Source of the DNA: Spirochaetaceae bacterium
GTDB taxonomy: Bacteria; Spirochaetota; Spirochaetia; Treponematales; Breznakiellaceae
Length of the DNA: 17,487 nt
Direction: 5' to 3'
Assembly: GCA_031278295.1 (NCBI GenBank)
Contig: JAITKQ010000122.1
Coordinates: 1 to 17,487 of the forward strand
Part shown: positions 1 to 7,019 of the stretch, in pieces
How positions within the stretch are numbered: the stretch's first letter is position 1
How the letters are laid out: each line of letters opens with the position of its first letter
Position numbers and translations under genes: made by a program
The notes under the pieces: generated by a model
The model's database searches: none
What the model saw: the letters and a program-made list of their open reading frames with translations, nothing else
Told to the model about the DNA's origin: nothing

Positions 1-609
1 TTGCCCTTGCGCTTCCTGTTCCCGTTCCTGCGCCTGTCGCCCCTGCACTTCCTGTTGTTCCTGCGCCTGCTGCTGCTCCCGCGCTTGCGCTTCCTGCTGT
101 TCCTGCTCCTGCTGTTCCGGTTCCTGCGCCTCCTGCTGTTCCTGCTCCTGCTGCTCCCGCGCTTGCCCTTCCTGCTGTTCCTGCTCCTGCTGCTGTTCCC
201 GCTCCTGCGCTTGCGCCTCCTGTTGTTCCGGCTCCTGCGCTTCCTGTTGCTCCGACTCCTGCGCCTGCTGCTCCTGCGCTTCCTGTTGCTCCCGCGCTTG
301 CGCCTCCTGCTGTTCCTGCTCCTGCTGCTGCTCCCGCGCTTGCGCCTCCTGTTGTTCCGGCTCCTGCGCTTCCGATTCCTGAGCGGAAAGAGTCCCAAAA
401 ACCAGACAAAACAAAACCATTGCTAAAAATACTTTTTGCCATGCTTTACTTTTTGAAAGCAATGAAAATTTAGGAATTAAAAATGTATGATTTATTCTGA
501 TTTGTGAAGGATTCAATGTACGGGTAATGGAACGCGGGCAGGGCAGGCTGCCTGTAATACGATAAATGCTTTTTACAAAATGCAACGTAAATACTGTCAT
601 AACTGTCAT
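1..609 (-). CDS. Secreted Q/E-rich repeat protein, N-terminal part (runs off left edge)
   Basis: The minus-strand frame is open from ATG at 609 to the window edge, about 203 codons. GGAGG (622-618) sits 8 nt before this ATG, which is why I chose it. Residues 50-79 form a textbook export signal: basic stretch (LLSKSKAWQK), hydrophobic core (VFLAMVLFCLVFGTL), then SAQ. A TTG start at 462 would make that signal N-terminal; starting at 609 leaves an odd 49-residue forward extension. From about residue 80 onward the protein is almost pure Gln, Glu and Ala with spaced Arg and Pro, in loose repeats such as EQQEAQAREQQ, likely an extended or coiled-coil rod. I do not recognise the family, and the informative part may lie outside the window. 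The structured leader upstream suggests metabolite control, and a corrinoid-uptake role is only a guess. The real strand is minus; the Leu-rich plus frame is its mirror. Confidence 0.7.
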   Translation of the reverse strand, partial: MTVMTVFTLHFVKSIYRITGSLPCPRSITRTLNPSQIRINHTFLIPKFSLLSKSKAWQKVFLAMVLFCLVFGTLSAQESEAQEPEQQEAQAREQQQEQEQQEAQAREQQEAQEQQAQESEQQEAQEPEQQEAQAQEREQQQEQEQQEGQAREQQEQEQQEAQEPEQQEQEQQEAQAREQQQAQEQQEVQGRQAQEREQEAQGQ

Positions 610-697
610 AATGGAAACCTCCGGTCTAACGCGGACCGTGCCGATCAAAAAACGGCGTATTTTGCGCGGCCCATGGCCGCTTCCGGGCAACGCCCGC

Positions 698-826
698 GGA
701 CAAGCTCCGCCGACTGGTGAGCAAAACCCGTCCTACCAAAATTTTCCGGCTTATGACCGCCGCCGGGCAGCGGTCAATTACGGTTACGCAATAGCCGGGG
801 AATTTCACCCCCGTTCCTTTGGTATG
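698..826 (-). promoter_or_regulatory. Structured leader RNA, compact cobalamin-riboswitch-like aptamer
   Basis: On the minus strand a closed fold can be drawn. An outer helix pairs TACCAAA (824-818) with TTTGGTA (740-734). Inside lie a GGGG/CCCC hairpin with a GTGAAATT loop (about 812-797), a closing helix CGGCT (797-793) with AGCCG (751-747), a hairpin ATTGCG-TAAC-CGTAAT (792-777), and a 7-bp hairpin TGACCGC/GCGGTCA (776-754). A further hairpin follows at 733-698 (GGAC/GTCC and GCTC/GAGC). The GGAA, then G-stem, then GTGAAATT, then C-stem order, followed by two nested hairpins and a downstream hairpin, resembles the small cobalamin (Cbl-II) class. The usual B12-box sequence is not clearly present and I found no convincing kissing-loop pairing, so the class call is tentative. 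It starts right at the predicted transcription start and precedes the gene starting at 609. Confidence 0.5.
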
Positions 827-832
827 CTGAAC

Positions 833-861
833 AATATATCGCTTAAAATTTTTTTTGTCAA
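833..861 (-). promoter_or_regulatory. Sigma-70-type promoter for the leader and Q/E-rich gene
   Basis: On the minus strand TTGACA (861-856), a 17-nt spacer and TATATT (838-833) form a near-consensus promoter. The start of transcription would fall near 826, two bases before the first helix of the structured leader. That agreement supports both calls. Confidence 0.75.
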
Positions 862-1232
862 TACCATGATTCTCACACTGCAATTCCGATTTCAAGCGTC
901 AGGAGGGCGTCCGGGGACGGTTCTGAACAGGGAACGCCGGTTTACTTCATAACGCTCACCCGGAAAAAATCTATTTTCCTTGACGCATGGTTGTAAGCCC
1001 CGCGGTACTCTTCGTCAACAAGACGCCGGATGCCGTGAAACAAAAAAGCCAAAAGATTGAGCAGACAAAATATTTTACCCGCGTGTCCCTCCCCGTGACC
1101 TTTGGAAACTTTGTTTCCACATTATGCTCAAAGATTATACCCGTGATTCTTTAACACATTGTTGTTCTCGTTCTCTATCTCCCGGCCGGCCCGGAAGACC
1201 GCCTCCTCCAACGCCTCCGGCCTGCCGCCCAT
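862..1232. other. Non-coding stretch upstream of the Q/E-rich gene
   Basis: I see no convincing gene here on either strand: short frames lack ribosome sites and recognisable composition. The only clear structure is a small perfect hairpin at 1103-1119 (TGGAAAC, loop TTT, GTTTCCA). It separates the divergent leader promoter on the left from the terminator at 1233 on the right. Confidence 0.5.
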
Positions 1233-1266
1233 AAAAAAGGGCCGTCCGGCTCCCGCCGGACGGCCC
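1233..1266 (-). terminator. Strong rho-independent terminator, minus strand
   Basis: A perfect 12-bp stem (arms 1239-1250 and 1255-1266) with a 4-nt loop is followed, on the minus strand, by six T (1238-1233). It ends transcription coming from the permease and the beta-helix remnant to its right. Confidence 0.9.
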
Positions 1267-1400
1267 GCTTCCCGTATTCACGAATCATTGTCCCCGGTAA
1301 GCGGCCTCCATAACACGGCGGCCTGCGCCGGGAGCGTTCAGTTCAGGGAAACAGGTGAAGCCCCGCTCCCCCTGTCCCGCCGCGCCGCCTCACGGGGGGC

Positions 1401-2360
1401 CTATCTTTGGGCCCCGTTAGATAGACTATGGGCACTGCCGCGCTCACCGACCCATTGCGCGCCCCTCGCATTAAGGAAGGTTTCAGACCGATAGCTAGCC
1501 AGCATTTGATAGCTCTGGTAGATGCATACGCGAGAGGTACTGGTAGGTGCTATATAAAAATATATAGCATTATCGCCGACCCGGTTCGTTGCAGTGTTCT
1601 CCGAAATTACGCCGCCTGACCCGTCGATTCCCTCCTTGAGGAATTTGGCACCATAGTTCACAAACACGCCGCCGCCGTATAACGGGGCCGTGTCGTTGTT
1701 CATTGTCCCCCCGTTCATCGTGAACATGCCGCCATCCATAAATACGCTGCCGCCGCCGCTGTAGGCCTTGTTGTTGGTTATGGACGACCCGGCAGCCATC
1801 GTGAGCGTGCTGCCGTCTCCGGACGCCATATATACGCCGCCGCTGGTGCCGGCGCTGGTGGTGTTGTCCTGAATATGTGCGCCGTTCCCAAGCACAAGCG
1901 TGCCCCGCTCATCACCTTGATGAGCGGGGCGGTGTTGTCCCCATTGTCCTCCGATTGGCTGTCCATCAGACCCTTGAAGGTGATGTTCGTCAGCGTCAGC
2001 TTAACGCCCGCCCCCACAGTAATGAGGGGGCGGGCGTCCCTTGCAGGTCTATTGTCCTCCCGCCGCCGTTGATGGTTACCCCGTCGGGGCTGGTGCTGTC
2101 CTTCGTGAGTACCGGCCCGGTCGTATTGAGGTCCGTACTAGCGGTCAAGGACACAGATTCGGTCCCGTTCCCCCAACACAATCACCAAGGGGCTGGCCGT
2201 GGTGTAGTTCGTGTTGTTATACGCCGCCTTTATCGCGTCTATCAGGCTGTCCCCCGCCTCTGTGGTATTTGAGAAACTGGTGGCCTGAACCGTTCCGCCG
2301 GTACCCGTTTCACCGGCGCCCGTTCCGCGCCCGCCGCGTCCCCCCGCCCCTGTACCTTCA
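1401..2360 (-). pseudogene. Beta-helix (Pmp-like) surface protein, decayed and 5'-truncated
   Basis: Successive minus-strand frames together spell one parallel beta-helix protein. The pieces are a Gly-rich start (2355-2180), then SVSLTASTDL and VTINGGGRTIDLQG, then GAGVKLTLTNITFKGL, then SGGVYM, GGSVFMDGGMFTMNGGTM and YGGGVFV (to 1401). Such Gly/Thr/Asn repeats are typical of polymorphic outer-membrane or autotransported surface proteins, which are plentiful in treponemes. Three single-base frame breaks lie near 2165-2180, 2026-2043 and 1900-1908, all in G/C runs. The last two coincide with arms of perfect inverted repeats (2004-2015/2026-2037 and 1902-1914/1918-1930). No start codon or signal peptide belongs to the 5' frame, which abuts the permease stop. 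The tail after about 1480 looks out of frame. Sequencing error is an alternative for the indels but not for the missing N-terminus. Confidence 0.75.
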
Positions 2361-3653
2361 TTTTAAAATCAGTTGGATAACGAATATAAGCGACAGTATT
2401 ATGCTCACTACGTTTATGTCTTTAAATTTTCCGCTTAACAGTTTAATGATCACGTACGAGAGTATTCCAAACACGATGCCCTGCGCGATACTGTAGGCAA
2501 ACGGCATCATAAATATTGTGAAAAAGGCCGGTATGCCTTCGGAGGGGTCTTTGAAATCTATGTTTACAACGGACTGTATCATAAGAAATCCGACCATGAT
2601 CAGGGCCGGGGCCGTCGCCGCGCCGGGAACCAGCAGGAACAACGGGGAAAGGAAGAGGGCCAGCAGGAAAAACGCGGCGGTAGAGATGTTTGTGAGTCCG
2701 GTACGTCCTCCGGCGGCAACACCGGACGCGCTTTCTATATAGCTGGTAACGGTGGAGGTGCCGAGTGCGGCGCCGGCTACGGTTCCAACCGCGTCGGCCA
2801 GCAGCGCCTGCTTGACGCGGGGTATGTCCCCGTTTTTGTTTACCAGCCCGGCCTGCGTCGTGATGCCTACAAGAGTCCCAACCGTATCAAAAATGTCTAC
2901 AAACAGGAAGGTAAAAAACACAATAAAGAATTTTGCACTCAGAATCACGGAAAAGTCGAACTGGAACAACAGCGGCGCGGTGGGAAGCCTTACAGGTGAA
3001 AAATTTTTGGGGATGGACGTAACGCCAAACGGAACGCCTATCAGCGTTGTAAGAATAATGCCTAGAAGTATCGCGCCTTTAACTTTTCTTGAAAACAGTA
3101 TTATGGTTATGGCCACGCCGATAAGCGCGACGAGCGGAGCGCCGCCCGTCAGGTTGCCGAGCGCTACGAAAGTAGCGTCATTCTTCACCATTATGCCGGA
3201 ATTTCCAAGCCCTATCATCGTGATAAACAGCCCTATGCCGACGGCAACCGCGTGTTTCAGGTTCACCGGTATCGCCTTGACGATCGCTTCCCGCACGTTA
3301 AAGAGGGACAGCAGGATAAAAAAAACGCCTTCGCAGAACACGGCGGTAAGGGCCGTCTGCCATGAATACCCCATGCCGAACACAACTGTGTACGTAAAGA
3401 ACGCGTTCAGCCCCATGCCCGGCGCCAAAGCTACAGGCAGGTTTGCGGCAAAGGCCATCACGAGCATCGCGATTACCGACGCGAGAACGGTTGCCGAAAA
3501 AACCGCCTCCGGCGTCATCCCGCCCCCAATGCTTCCCAGCATAGAAGGGTTGACGGCAAGTATGTACGCCATCGTAAGAAAGGTCGTAAGGCCGGCGGCC
3601 AGTTCACGGCTTACCGTTGTACCGTTTTCTTTAAGTTTAAATAGCTTTTCCAT
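2358..3653 (-). CDS. NCS2-family purine permease (AzgA/PbuG-like)
   Basis: A 431-residue polytopic membrane protein of the AzgA-like branch of the nucleobase:cation symporter-2 family, which imports hypoxanthine, guanine or adenine with protons or sodium. The family signature ELAAGLTTFLTMAYILAVNP lies near residue 18, followed by an Asn-Ala-Phe-Phe segment (GMGLNAFFTYTVVFGMGYSW) and the VAVGIGLFI helix. The length is normal for the family (about 430). The longer upstream frame is ignored because GGAGG lies 5 nt before ATG at 3653, giving MEKLFKLKENG. A promoter and palindrome lie upstream. Its stop overlaps the start of the beta-helix remnant. Purine substrate is inferred from the subfamily; the exact base cannot be told. 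Confidence 0.9.
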   Translation of the reverse strand: MEKLFKLKENGTTVSRELAAGLTTFLTMAYILAVNPSMLGSIGGGMTPEAVFSATVLASVIAMLVMAFAANLPVALAPGMGLNAFFTYTVVFGMGYSWQTALTAVFCEGVFFILLSLFNVREAIVKAIPVNLKHAVAVGIGLFITMIGLGNSGIMVKNDATFVALGNLTGGAPLVALIGVAITIILFSRKVKGAILLGIILTTLIGVPFGVTSIPKNFSPVRLPTAPLLFQFDFSVILSAKFFIVFFTFLFVDIFDTVGTLVGITTQAGLVNKNGDIPRVKQALLADAVGTVAGAALGTSTVTSYIESASGVAAGGRTGLTNISTAAFFLLALFLSPLFLLVPGAATAPALIMVGFLMIQSVVNIDFKDPSEGIPAFFTIFMMPFAYSIAQGIVFGILSYVIIKLLSGKFKDINVVSIILSLIFVIQLILK

Positions 3654-3678
3654 AACACCTCCACAAAATTTGATTTTA

Positions 3679-3741
3679 TGCGGCATAAGCCGCACGTTTC
3701 GCTGATACCGAAACGATAGCACAGGGCCCCCGGTCAGTCAA
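3679..3741 (-). promoter_or_regulatory. Promoter with overlapping palindrome upstream of the purine permease
   Basis: On the minus strand TTGACT (3741-3736), 17 nt, then TATCGT (3718-3713) makes a plausible promoter. A perfect 7-bp inverted repeat (CGTTTCG / CGAAACG, 7-nt gap, 3695-3715) covers the -10 and start site, where a repressor could bind. Immediately after it is a second hairpin, TGCGGC-4-GCCGCA (3679-3694), in the short leader. I looked for a purine riboswitch core and did not see one. Confidence 0.45.
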
Positions 3742-3860
3742 TATTCCGCGCTTCCGTCAGGTACAATTCCAGGTTTCAAAAAACAAGGCCCTAAATCGGC
3801 AAGAATATGTATGGGAAAGTGGACGGCAAGCAGGATAAAACCGGTCAAGTCCTTGTTCAC

Positions 3861-3923
3861 GGGGTCTGACCCCTGCCCCTCAGCTCCCGCCGTCTCCTCT
3901 TCCTCATAACGGGCTCTGACCCC
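3861..3923. repeat. Two GGGGTCTGACCCC-type palindromes spaced 50 bp
   Basis: A perfect 13-bp palindromic unit at 3861-3873 is repeated with one mismatch at 3911-3923 (GGGCTCTGACCCC), exactly 50 bp further on. Short palindromes of this look are often part of REP-like intergenic repeats. The surrounding 3742-3935 stretch holds no gene I can support. Confidence 0.5.
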
Positions 3924-3935
3924 GCCGGCCCGCGT

Positions 3936-4163
3936 TCACTGTCCGTTGATTATTTTGTCATACTTCCTGTTTTCTTCTTCCAGCAGCTTTATGTGTACCT
4001 TTTCCTTTTCGATCTCGGCTTCCAGCAGCTCTTTTTGCAGCCTTAACTTTTCGATTCTGTTTTTTTCGCTCTTGTTGATAAAATTAAGAACTATGGCGGG
4101 CAACCCCACAAAAAGCGATACGACCGTTACGCTGCCGGTTATTATTCCGGTTAAATCCATCAT
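3936..4163 (-). CDS. Small membrane-anchored coiled-coil protein (PspB-like architecture)
   Basis: A 75-residue protein. Residues about 5-28 form one hydrophobic membrane segment (IITGSVTVVSLFVGLPAIVL), and residues about 30-70 are a charged Glu/Lys/Leu helix with heptad-like spacing (KLRLQKELLEAEIEKEK). This is the layout of PspB-type phage-shock proteins, which are also about 75 aa, but I do not claim orthology. The start overlaps the lepA stop (ATGA, with a second ATG right behind), so it should be translated by ribosomes finishing lepA; no independent ribosome site is needed. It ends with NGQ and a TGA. A role at the inner membrane near translation or envelope stress is only an inference from position and shape. 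Confidence 0.75.
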   Translation of the reverse strand: MMDLTGIITGSVTVVSLFVGLPAIVLNFINKSEKNRIEKLRLQKELLEAEIEKEKVHIKLLEEENRKYDKIINGQ

Positions 4164-5965
4164 TCGTCCTTTGTCTTTAGCACGGCAAGGAAGGCGCTTT
4201 GCGGCAGCTCCACATCGCCCACCATCTTCATCCGCTTCTTGCCCTCTTTTTGTTTTTCAAGGAGTTTTCGTTTGCGGGTAACATCCCCGCCGTAGCACTT
4301 GGCAAGAACATCCTTGCGTAGCGCGTTAATGGTTTCACGCGCGATTATCTGTCCGCCTACCGCGCCCTGTACGGGAATCTTGAACTGCTGGCGCGGGATT
4401 TCGCCGCAGAGTCGTTCGCAGACTGTCCGTGCCCGCTCATAGGCCCTGTCCTTGAATACAAGCTGGGAAAGCGCGTCAACCGCCTTCCCGTTCAGCAGTA
4501 TGTCAAGTTTTACAAGCCGCGTCTCTTTATAGCCGGTAATGTCGTAATCAAACGAAGCGTAGCCACGGCTTATGCTTTTTAGCCTGTCGTAAAAGTCAAA
4601 CAAAACTTCGGCAAGCGGCATATCGTAAACCAGCTCCACCCGCTTCTCGTCAAGGTATGTCATGTTTGTCTGTACACCGCGTTTTTCCATGCAGAGCGTC
4701 ATTATGTTTCCAAGAAATGTCGAAGGCGTAATCACCGAGGCGCGTATGTAAGGCTCCTCCGCGCCGTCTATCCGGCTTTCGTCCGGGTAGTCCGACGGGT
4801 TGTCTATCATCAGTTCCTCTCCGTTTTTCAGGTGAAGCCTGTACTTTACGGACGGCGCGGTAAATATTATCGCCTGGTTGAATTCCCGTTCAAGGCGTTC
4901 CTCTATCACCTCAAGGTGGAGGAGTCCGAGGAAGCCGCAGCGAAAGCCGAAGCCAAGCGCCACCGAAGAATCTTTTTCATAGACAAGGGAAGCGTCGTTA
5001 AGTTTTAACTTTTCAAGGCTTGTTTTTAACTCCCCGTAATCGTTTGAGTCGACAGGGTATATGGACGAGAACACGACAGGCTTAACCTCGCGGAAGCCGG
5101 GCAAGGCCTCGCCGCAGGGCTTTGCCGCGTCCGTTACCGTGTCGCCTACGCGGACATCGCTTACCGTTTTTATGCCGGCAATTATGTAGCCCACACCGCC
5201 CGCCTTCAGTTCCGGTGTTTCCGCAAGCGTTATCTTGAACAGCCCTACGCTTTCTACCTCGTACTCAGCGCCCTTAGACATGAAGCGTACCTTCATACCC
5301 TTTTTCGCGACGCCGTCAAACAGCCGCAGATGCACGATAACGCCGCGGTATGCATCGTAATGGCAGTCGAATATCAGCGCCCTAAGCGGGGAAGCCGCGC
5401 TGCCGAGCGGCGGCGGGATCCGTTCGACAATAGCCTTAAAAAGCTCGTCTATCCCTGTCCCCTGACGGGCGGAAACGAGTAGCGCCCCGCTGGAATCAAG
5501 CCCCAGGTCCCTGTCTATCTGGGCCTTTGTCGCGGGAATATCGGCGGCGACCATGTCGATCTTGTTGATCACAGGAACTATTTCAAGGTTGTGTTCCATA
5601 GCTAGGTACATGTTGGACAGGGTCTGCGCCTGAACGCCCTGCGTCGCGTCTATCAGCAGCAGCGCCCCCTCGCAGGAATTGATCGCGCGGGACACCTCGT
5701 AGCTAAAATCAACGTGCCCCGGCGTGTCTACAAAGTTAAGCTCGTAAGCTTCCCCGTCCGCCGCCGTGTACGGAATCGTTACCGCCTGACTCTTTATCGT
5801 GATGCCGCGCTCCCGTTCAATGTCCATCGTGTCCAGAATCTGGTCTTTGAAGTTGCGGTCTTCTATCAAATGCGCCTTTTGAATCAACCTGTCGGCAAGG
5901 GTGGATTTGCCGTGGTCTATATGCGCGATGATGCAAAAGTTGCGAATATGCGTGATTTTATCCAT
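4160..5965 (-). CDS. lepA: Elongation factor 4 (LepA) back-translocating GTPase
   Basis: A 601-residue translational GTPase that binds ribosomes and eases stalled or faulty elongation and 30S maturation. The GTP-binding motifs are all present: G1 AHIDHGKST (14-22), G2 RGITIK (53-58), G3 DTPGH (80-84), G4 NKID, and a G5-like SARQGTG. The LepA-specific C-terminal part is intact, including CYGGDVTRKRKLLEKQKEGK and MKMVGDVELPQSAF. Length equals the family norm of about 600. The start is the ATG giving MDKITHIRNFCI, which aligns with other LepA N-termini; its ribosome site is weak. A promoter lies 44 nt upstream. Its stop overlaps the start of the 75-aa membrane protein, so the two form a coupled pair. 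Confidence 0.97.
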   Translation of the reverse strand: MDKITHIRNFCIIAHIDHGKSTLADRLIQKAHLIEDRNFKDQILDTMDIERERGITIKSQAVTIPYTAADGEAYELNFVDTPGHVDFSYEVSRAINSCEGALLLIDATQGVQAQTLSNMYLAMEHNLEIVPVINKIDMVAADIPATKAQIDRDLGLDSSGALLVSARQGTGIDELFKAIVERIPPPLGSAASPLRALIFDCHYDAYRGVIVHLRLFDGVAKKGMKVRFMSKGAEYEVESVGLFKITLAETPELKAGGVGYIIAGIKTVSDVRVGDTVTDAAKPCGEALPGFREVKPVVFSSIYPVDSNDYGELKTSLEKLKLNDASLVYEKDSSVALGFGFRCGFLGLLHLEVIEERLEREFNQAIIFTAPSVKYRLHLKNGEELMIDNPSDYPDESRIDGAEEPYIRASVITPSTFLGNIMTLCMEKRGVQTNMTYLDEKRVELVYDMPLAEVLFDFYDRLKSISRGYASFDYDITGYKETRLVKLDILLNGKAVDALSQLVFKDRAYERARTVCERLCGEIPRQQFKIPVQGAVGGQIIARETINALRKDVLAKCYGGDVTRKRKLLEKQKEGKKRMKMVGDVELPQSAFLAVLKTKDE

Positions 5966-6008
5966 AAATAATTACCGGCTTGTACGCTTCAGTCCTTTTT
6001 TCGCTAAA

Positions 6009-6036
6009 AGTATACCCTTATAATGGACTTGTTCAA
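6009..6036 (-). promoter_or_regulatory. lepA promoter, -35 inside a hairpin arm
   Basis: On the minus strand TTGAAC (6036-6031), a 16-nt spacer and TATACT (6014-6009) lie 44 nt before the lepA ATG. Most of the -35 box is contributed by the inner side of the left arm of the large inverted repeat at 6026-6083. Confidence 0.55.
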
Positions 6037-6083
6037 GAACCTATTTGAATGTGGGCAAAAGCCCACGGGTTCTTGAACAAGTC
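6026..6083. repeat. Nested inverted repeat (16-bp arms with inner hairpin)
   Basis: The arms GACTTGTTCAAGAACC (6026-6041) and its exact complement (6068-6083) enclose an inner perfect hairpin GTGGGC-AAAA-GCCCAC (6051-6066). Both strands would fold into one long stem with a bulge. It resembles the hairpin at 6122-6153 in arm sequence (TTGTTCAxGAA), pointing to a shared repeat family. Confidence 0.8.
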
Positions 6084-6085
6084 TT

Positions 6086-6113
6086 GCAAAATGCAAAACA
6101 TTTTGCCTTTTTT
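6086..6113 (+). terminator. Weak terminator-like hairpin with T-run
   Basis: An 8-bp perfect stem GCAAAATG/CATTTTGC (6086-6093, 6099-6106), 5-nt loop, is followed by a run of seven T (6108-6114) on the plus strand. It is AT-rich and no plus-strand gene leads into it, so it may be part of the repeat cluster rather than a working terminator. Confidence 0.35.
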
Positions 6114-6121
6114 TCAGCGGA

Positions 6122-6153
6122 AGTTGTTCAGAAACTGAGGTTTCTGAACAACT
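6122..6153. repeat. Perfect 14-bp inverted repeat
   Basis: AGTTGTTCAGAAAC (6122-6135) and its exact complement (6140-6153) are separated by TGAG. It lies between the convergent-looking lepA promoter region and the trmB 3' end and could stabilise the trmB transcript, but no T-run follows on the minus strand. The interval 6154-6329 contains nothing else I can name. Confidence 0.8.
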
Positions 6154-6329
6154 CTAATATCATTACCAAAGTAGTCATATTATTGTTTGACAGTTCATAA
6201 GGAAAGACAGGGCAAATGCGATTTGCGCGGTAGTGTGCCTCTTTCTGATTTACCGGAGGCACCGTGTTATGATTGGTGTTATTGGGTAACTACAATACAG
6301 TGCAATCTCCGGCAACACTGCCCAAGTGA

Positions 6330-7019
6330 TCACGGAACGCTTTCAGGTTTTTTTACAAAGATAAGCTCTTTTACATCCTTGCCTGAGGCGATAGCTTTTT
6401 TTTCAAACTTGGTGAGAGGCCGCCAGTCCTGACGACGGGCAAATTTTATGTAGGCATTATGCAAGGTACGGGTTGCGGTAAGTTCAGCAAGTGCAAAGTT
6501 GCAGTAATCATCGTTGTCGCTGACCATGTAAACGCATCCGCCGGGTCTTAGCCTTGATGCAAGCATATTTGTGAACGGAAGGCGTACAAGCCTACGCTTG
6601 TTTTGACGTTTTTTGGGCCACGGGTCGGGGAAAAATATGTGAAAGGCATCTATGCTGCCGACAGGTATCATTTTTTTCAGCACAGCCGTAACATCGTATT
6701 CTATGACACGTATATTCGCAAGCCGCCTTTTTTCGATTTCCATGAACAGCCGGCCTATACCTGTACGAAAAACTTCTATACCGATATAATTTTTTTGGGG
6801 ATTTGCCGAAGCGATTTCCGCCGTTGCGCTGCCCATGCCAAAACCTATCTCTACAGTTACAGGGTTGCCGTTGTTGAAAACAGCGTTAAAATCAAGAATA
6901 GTGTCGTCGAATGGAATGCCGTAGAAACCGCTCAATGTGTCGAGGGCGCGCTGCTGGGCTTTTGTAATCCGTCCGCCGCGCAGCACATAACTTTTGATAG
7001 AATATGGATCCTCGTACAT
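6330..7019 (-). CDS. trmB: tRNA (guanine-N7)-methyltransferase TrmB
   Basis: A 229-residue SAM-dependent enzyme that makes m7G46 in the tRNA variable loop. The SAM-binding motif EIGFGMG is at 57-63, the hallmark FFPDPWPKKRQNKRR at 129-143, and the C-terminal RPLTKFEKKA at 200-209; all match TrmB. Length is typical. The start ATG overlaps the stop of the upstream lipoprotein gene by one base (TAATG), with AAGG just before it, so translation is probably coupled. It is the last gene of the sugar-transport string, an unusual home for a tRNA-modification gene. Upstream residues MYEDPYSIKSYVLRGGRIT fit the family N-terminus, which supports this start. Confidence 0.95.
   Translation of the reverse strand: MYEDPYSIKSYVLRGGRITKAQQRALDTLSGFYGIPFDDTILDFNAVFNNGNPVTVEIGFGMGSATAEIASANPQKNYIGIEVFRTGIGRLFMEIEKRRLANIRVIEYDVTAVLKKMIPVGSIDAFHIFFPDPWPKKRQNKRRLVRLPFTNMLASRLRPGGCVYMVSDNDDYCNFALAELTATRTLHNAYIKFARRQDWRPLTKFEKKAIASGKDVKELIFVKKPESVP

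Noticed and set aside
1..400. CRISPR array, because of repeated units
   Set aside because: The units are short, degenerate and coding, with no constant repeat and unique spacers.
1..426. Leu/Arg-rich plus-strand frame
   Set aside because: It is the mirror of the Q/E-rich minus-strand repeat. The minus frame has an export signal, ribosome site and promoter; the plus frame has none.
721..840. FMN riboswitch, because of GGTGAAATTCCC
   Set aside because: The second FMN-box segments (another GTGAAATTCC block and a GCCGAC-type stretch) are missing, and the helix order does not fit.
566..952. Plus-strand frame across the leader region
   Set aside because: It lies over the structured minus-strand leader and promoter, lacks a ribosome site and has no recognisable composition.
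2752..3705. Long plus-strand frame opposite the purine permease
   Set aside because: It is an antisense shadow of a clear NCS2 gene, rich in Thr/Ala/Pro without domain features.
3738..3858. 39-codon minus-strand frame with a hydrophobic segment, GTG start
   Set aside because: There is no ribosome site, it overlaps the permease promoter and it matches no family I know.
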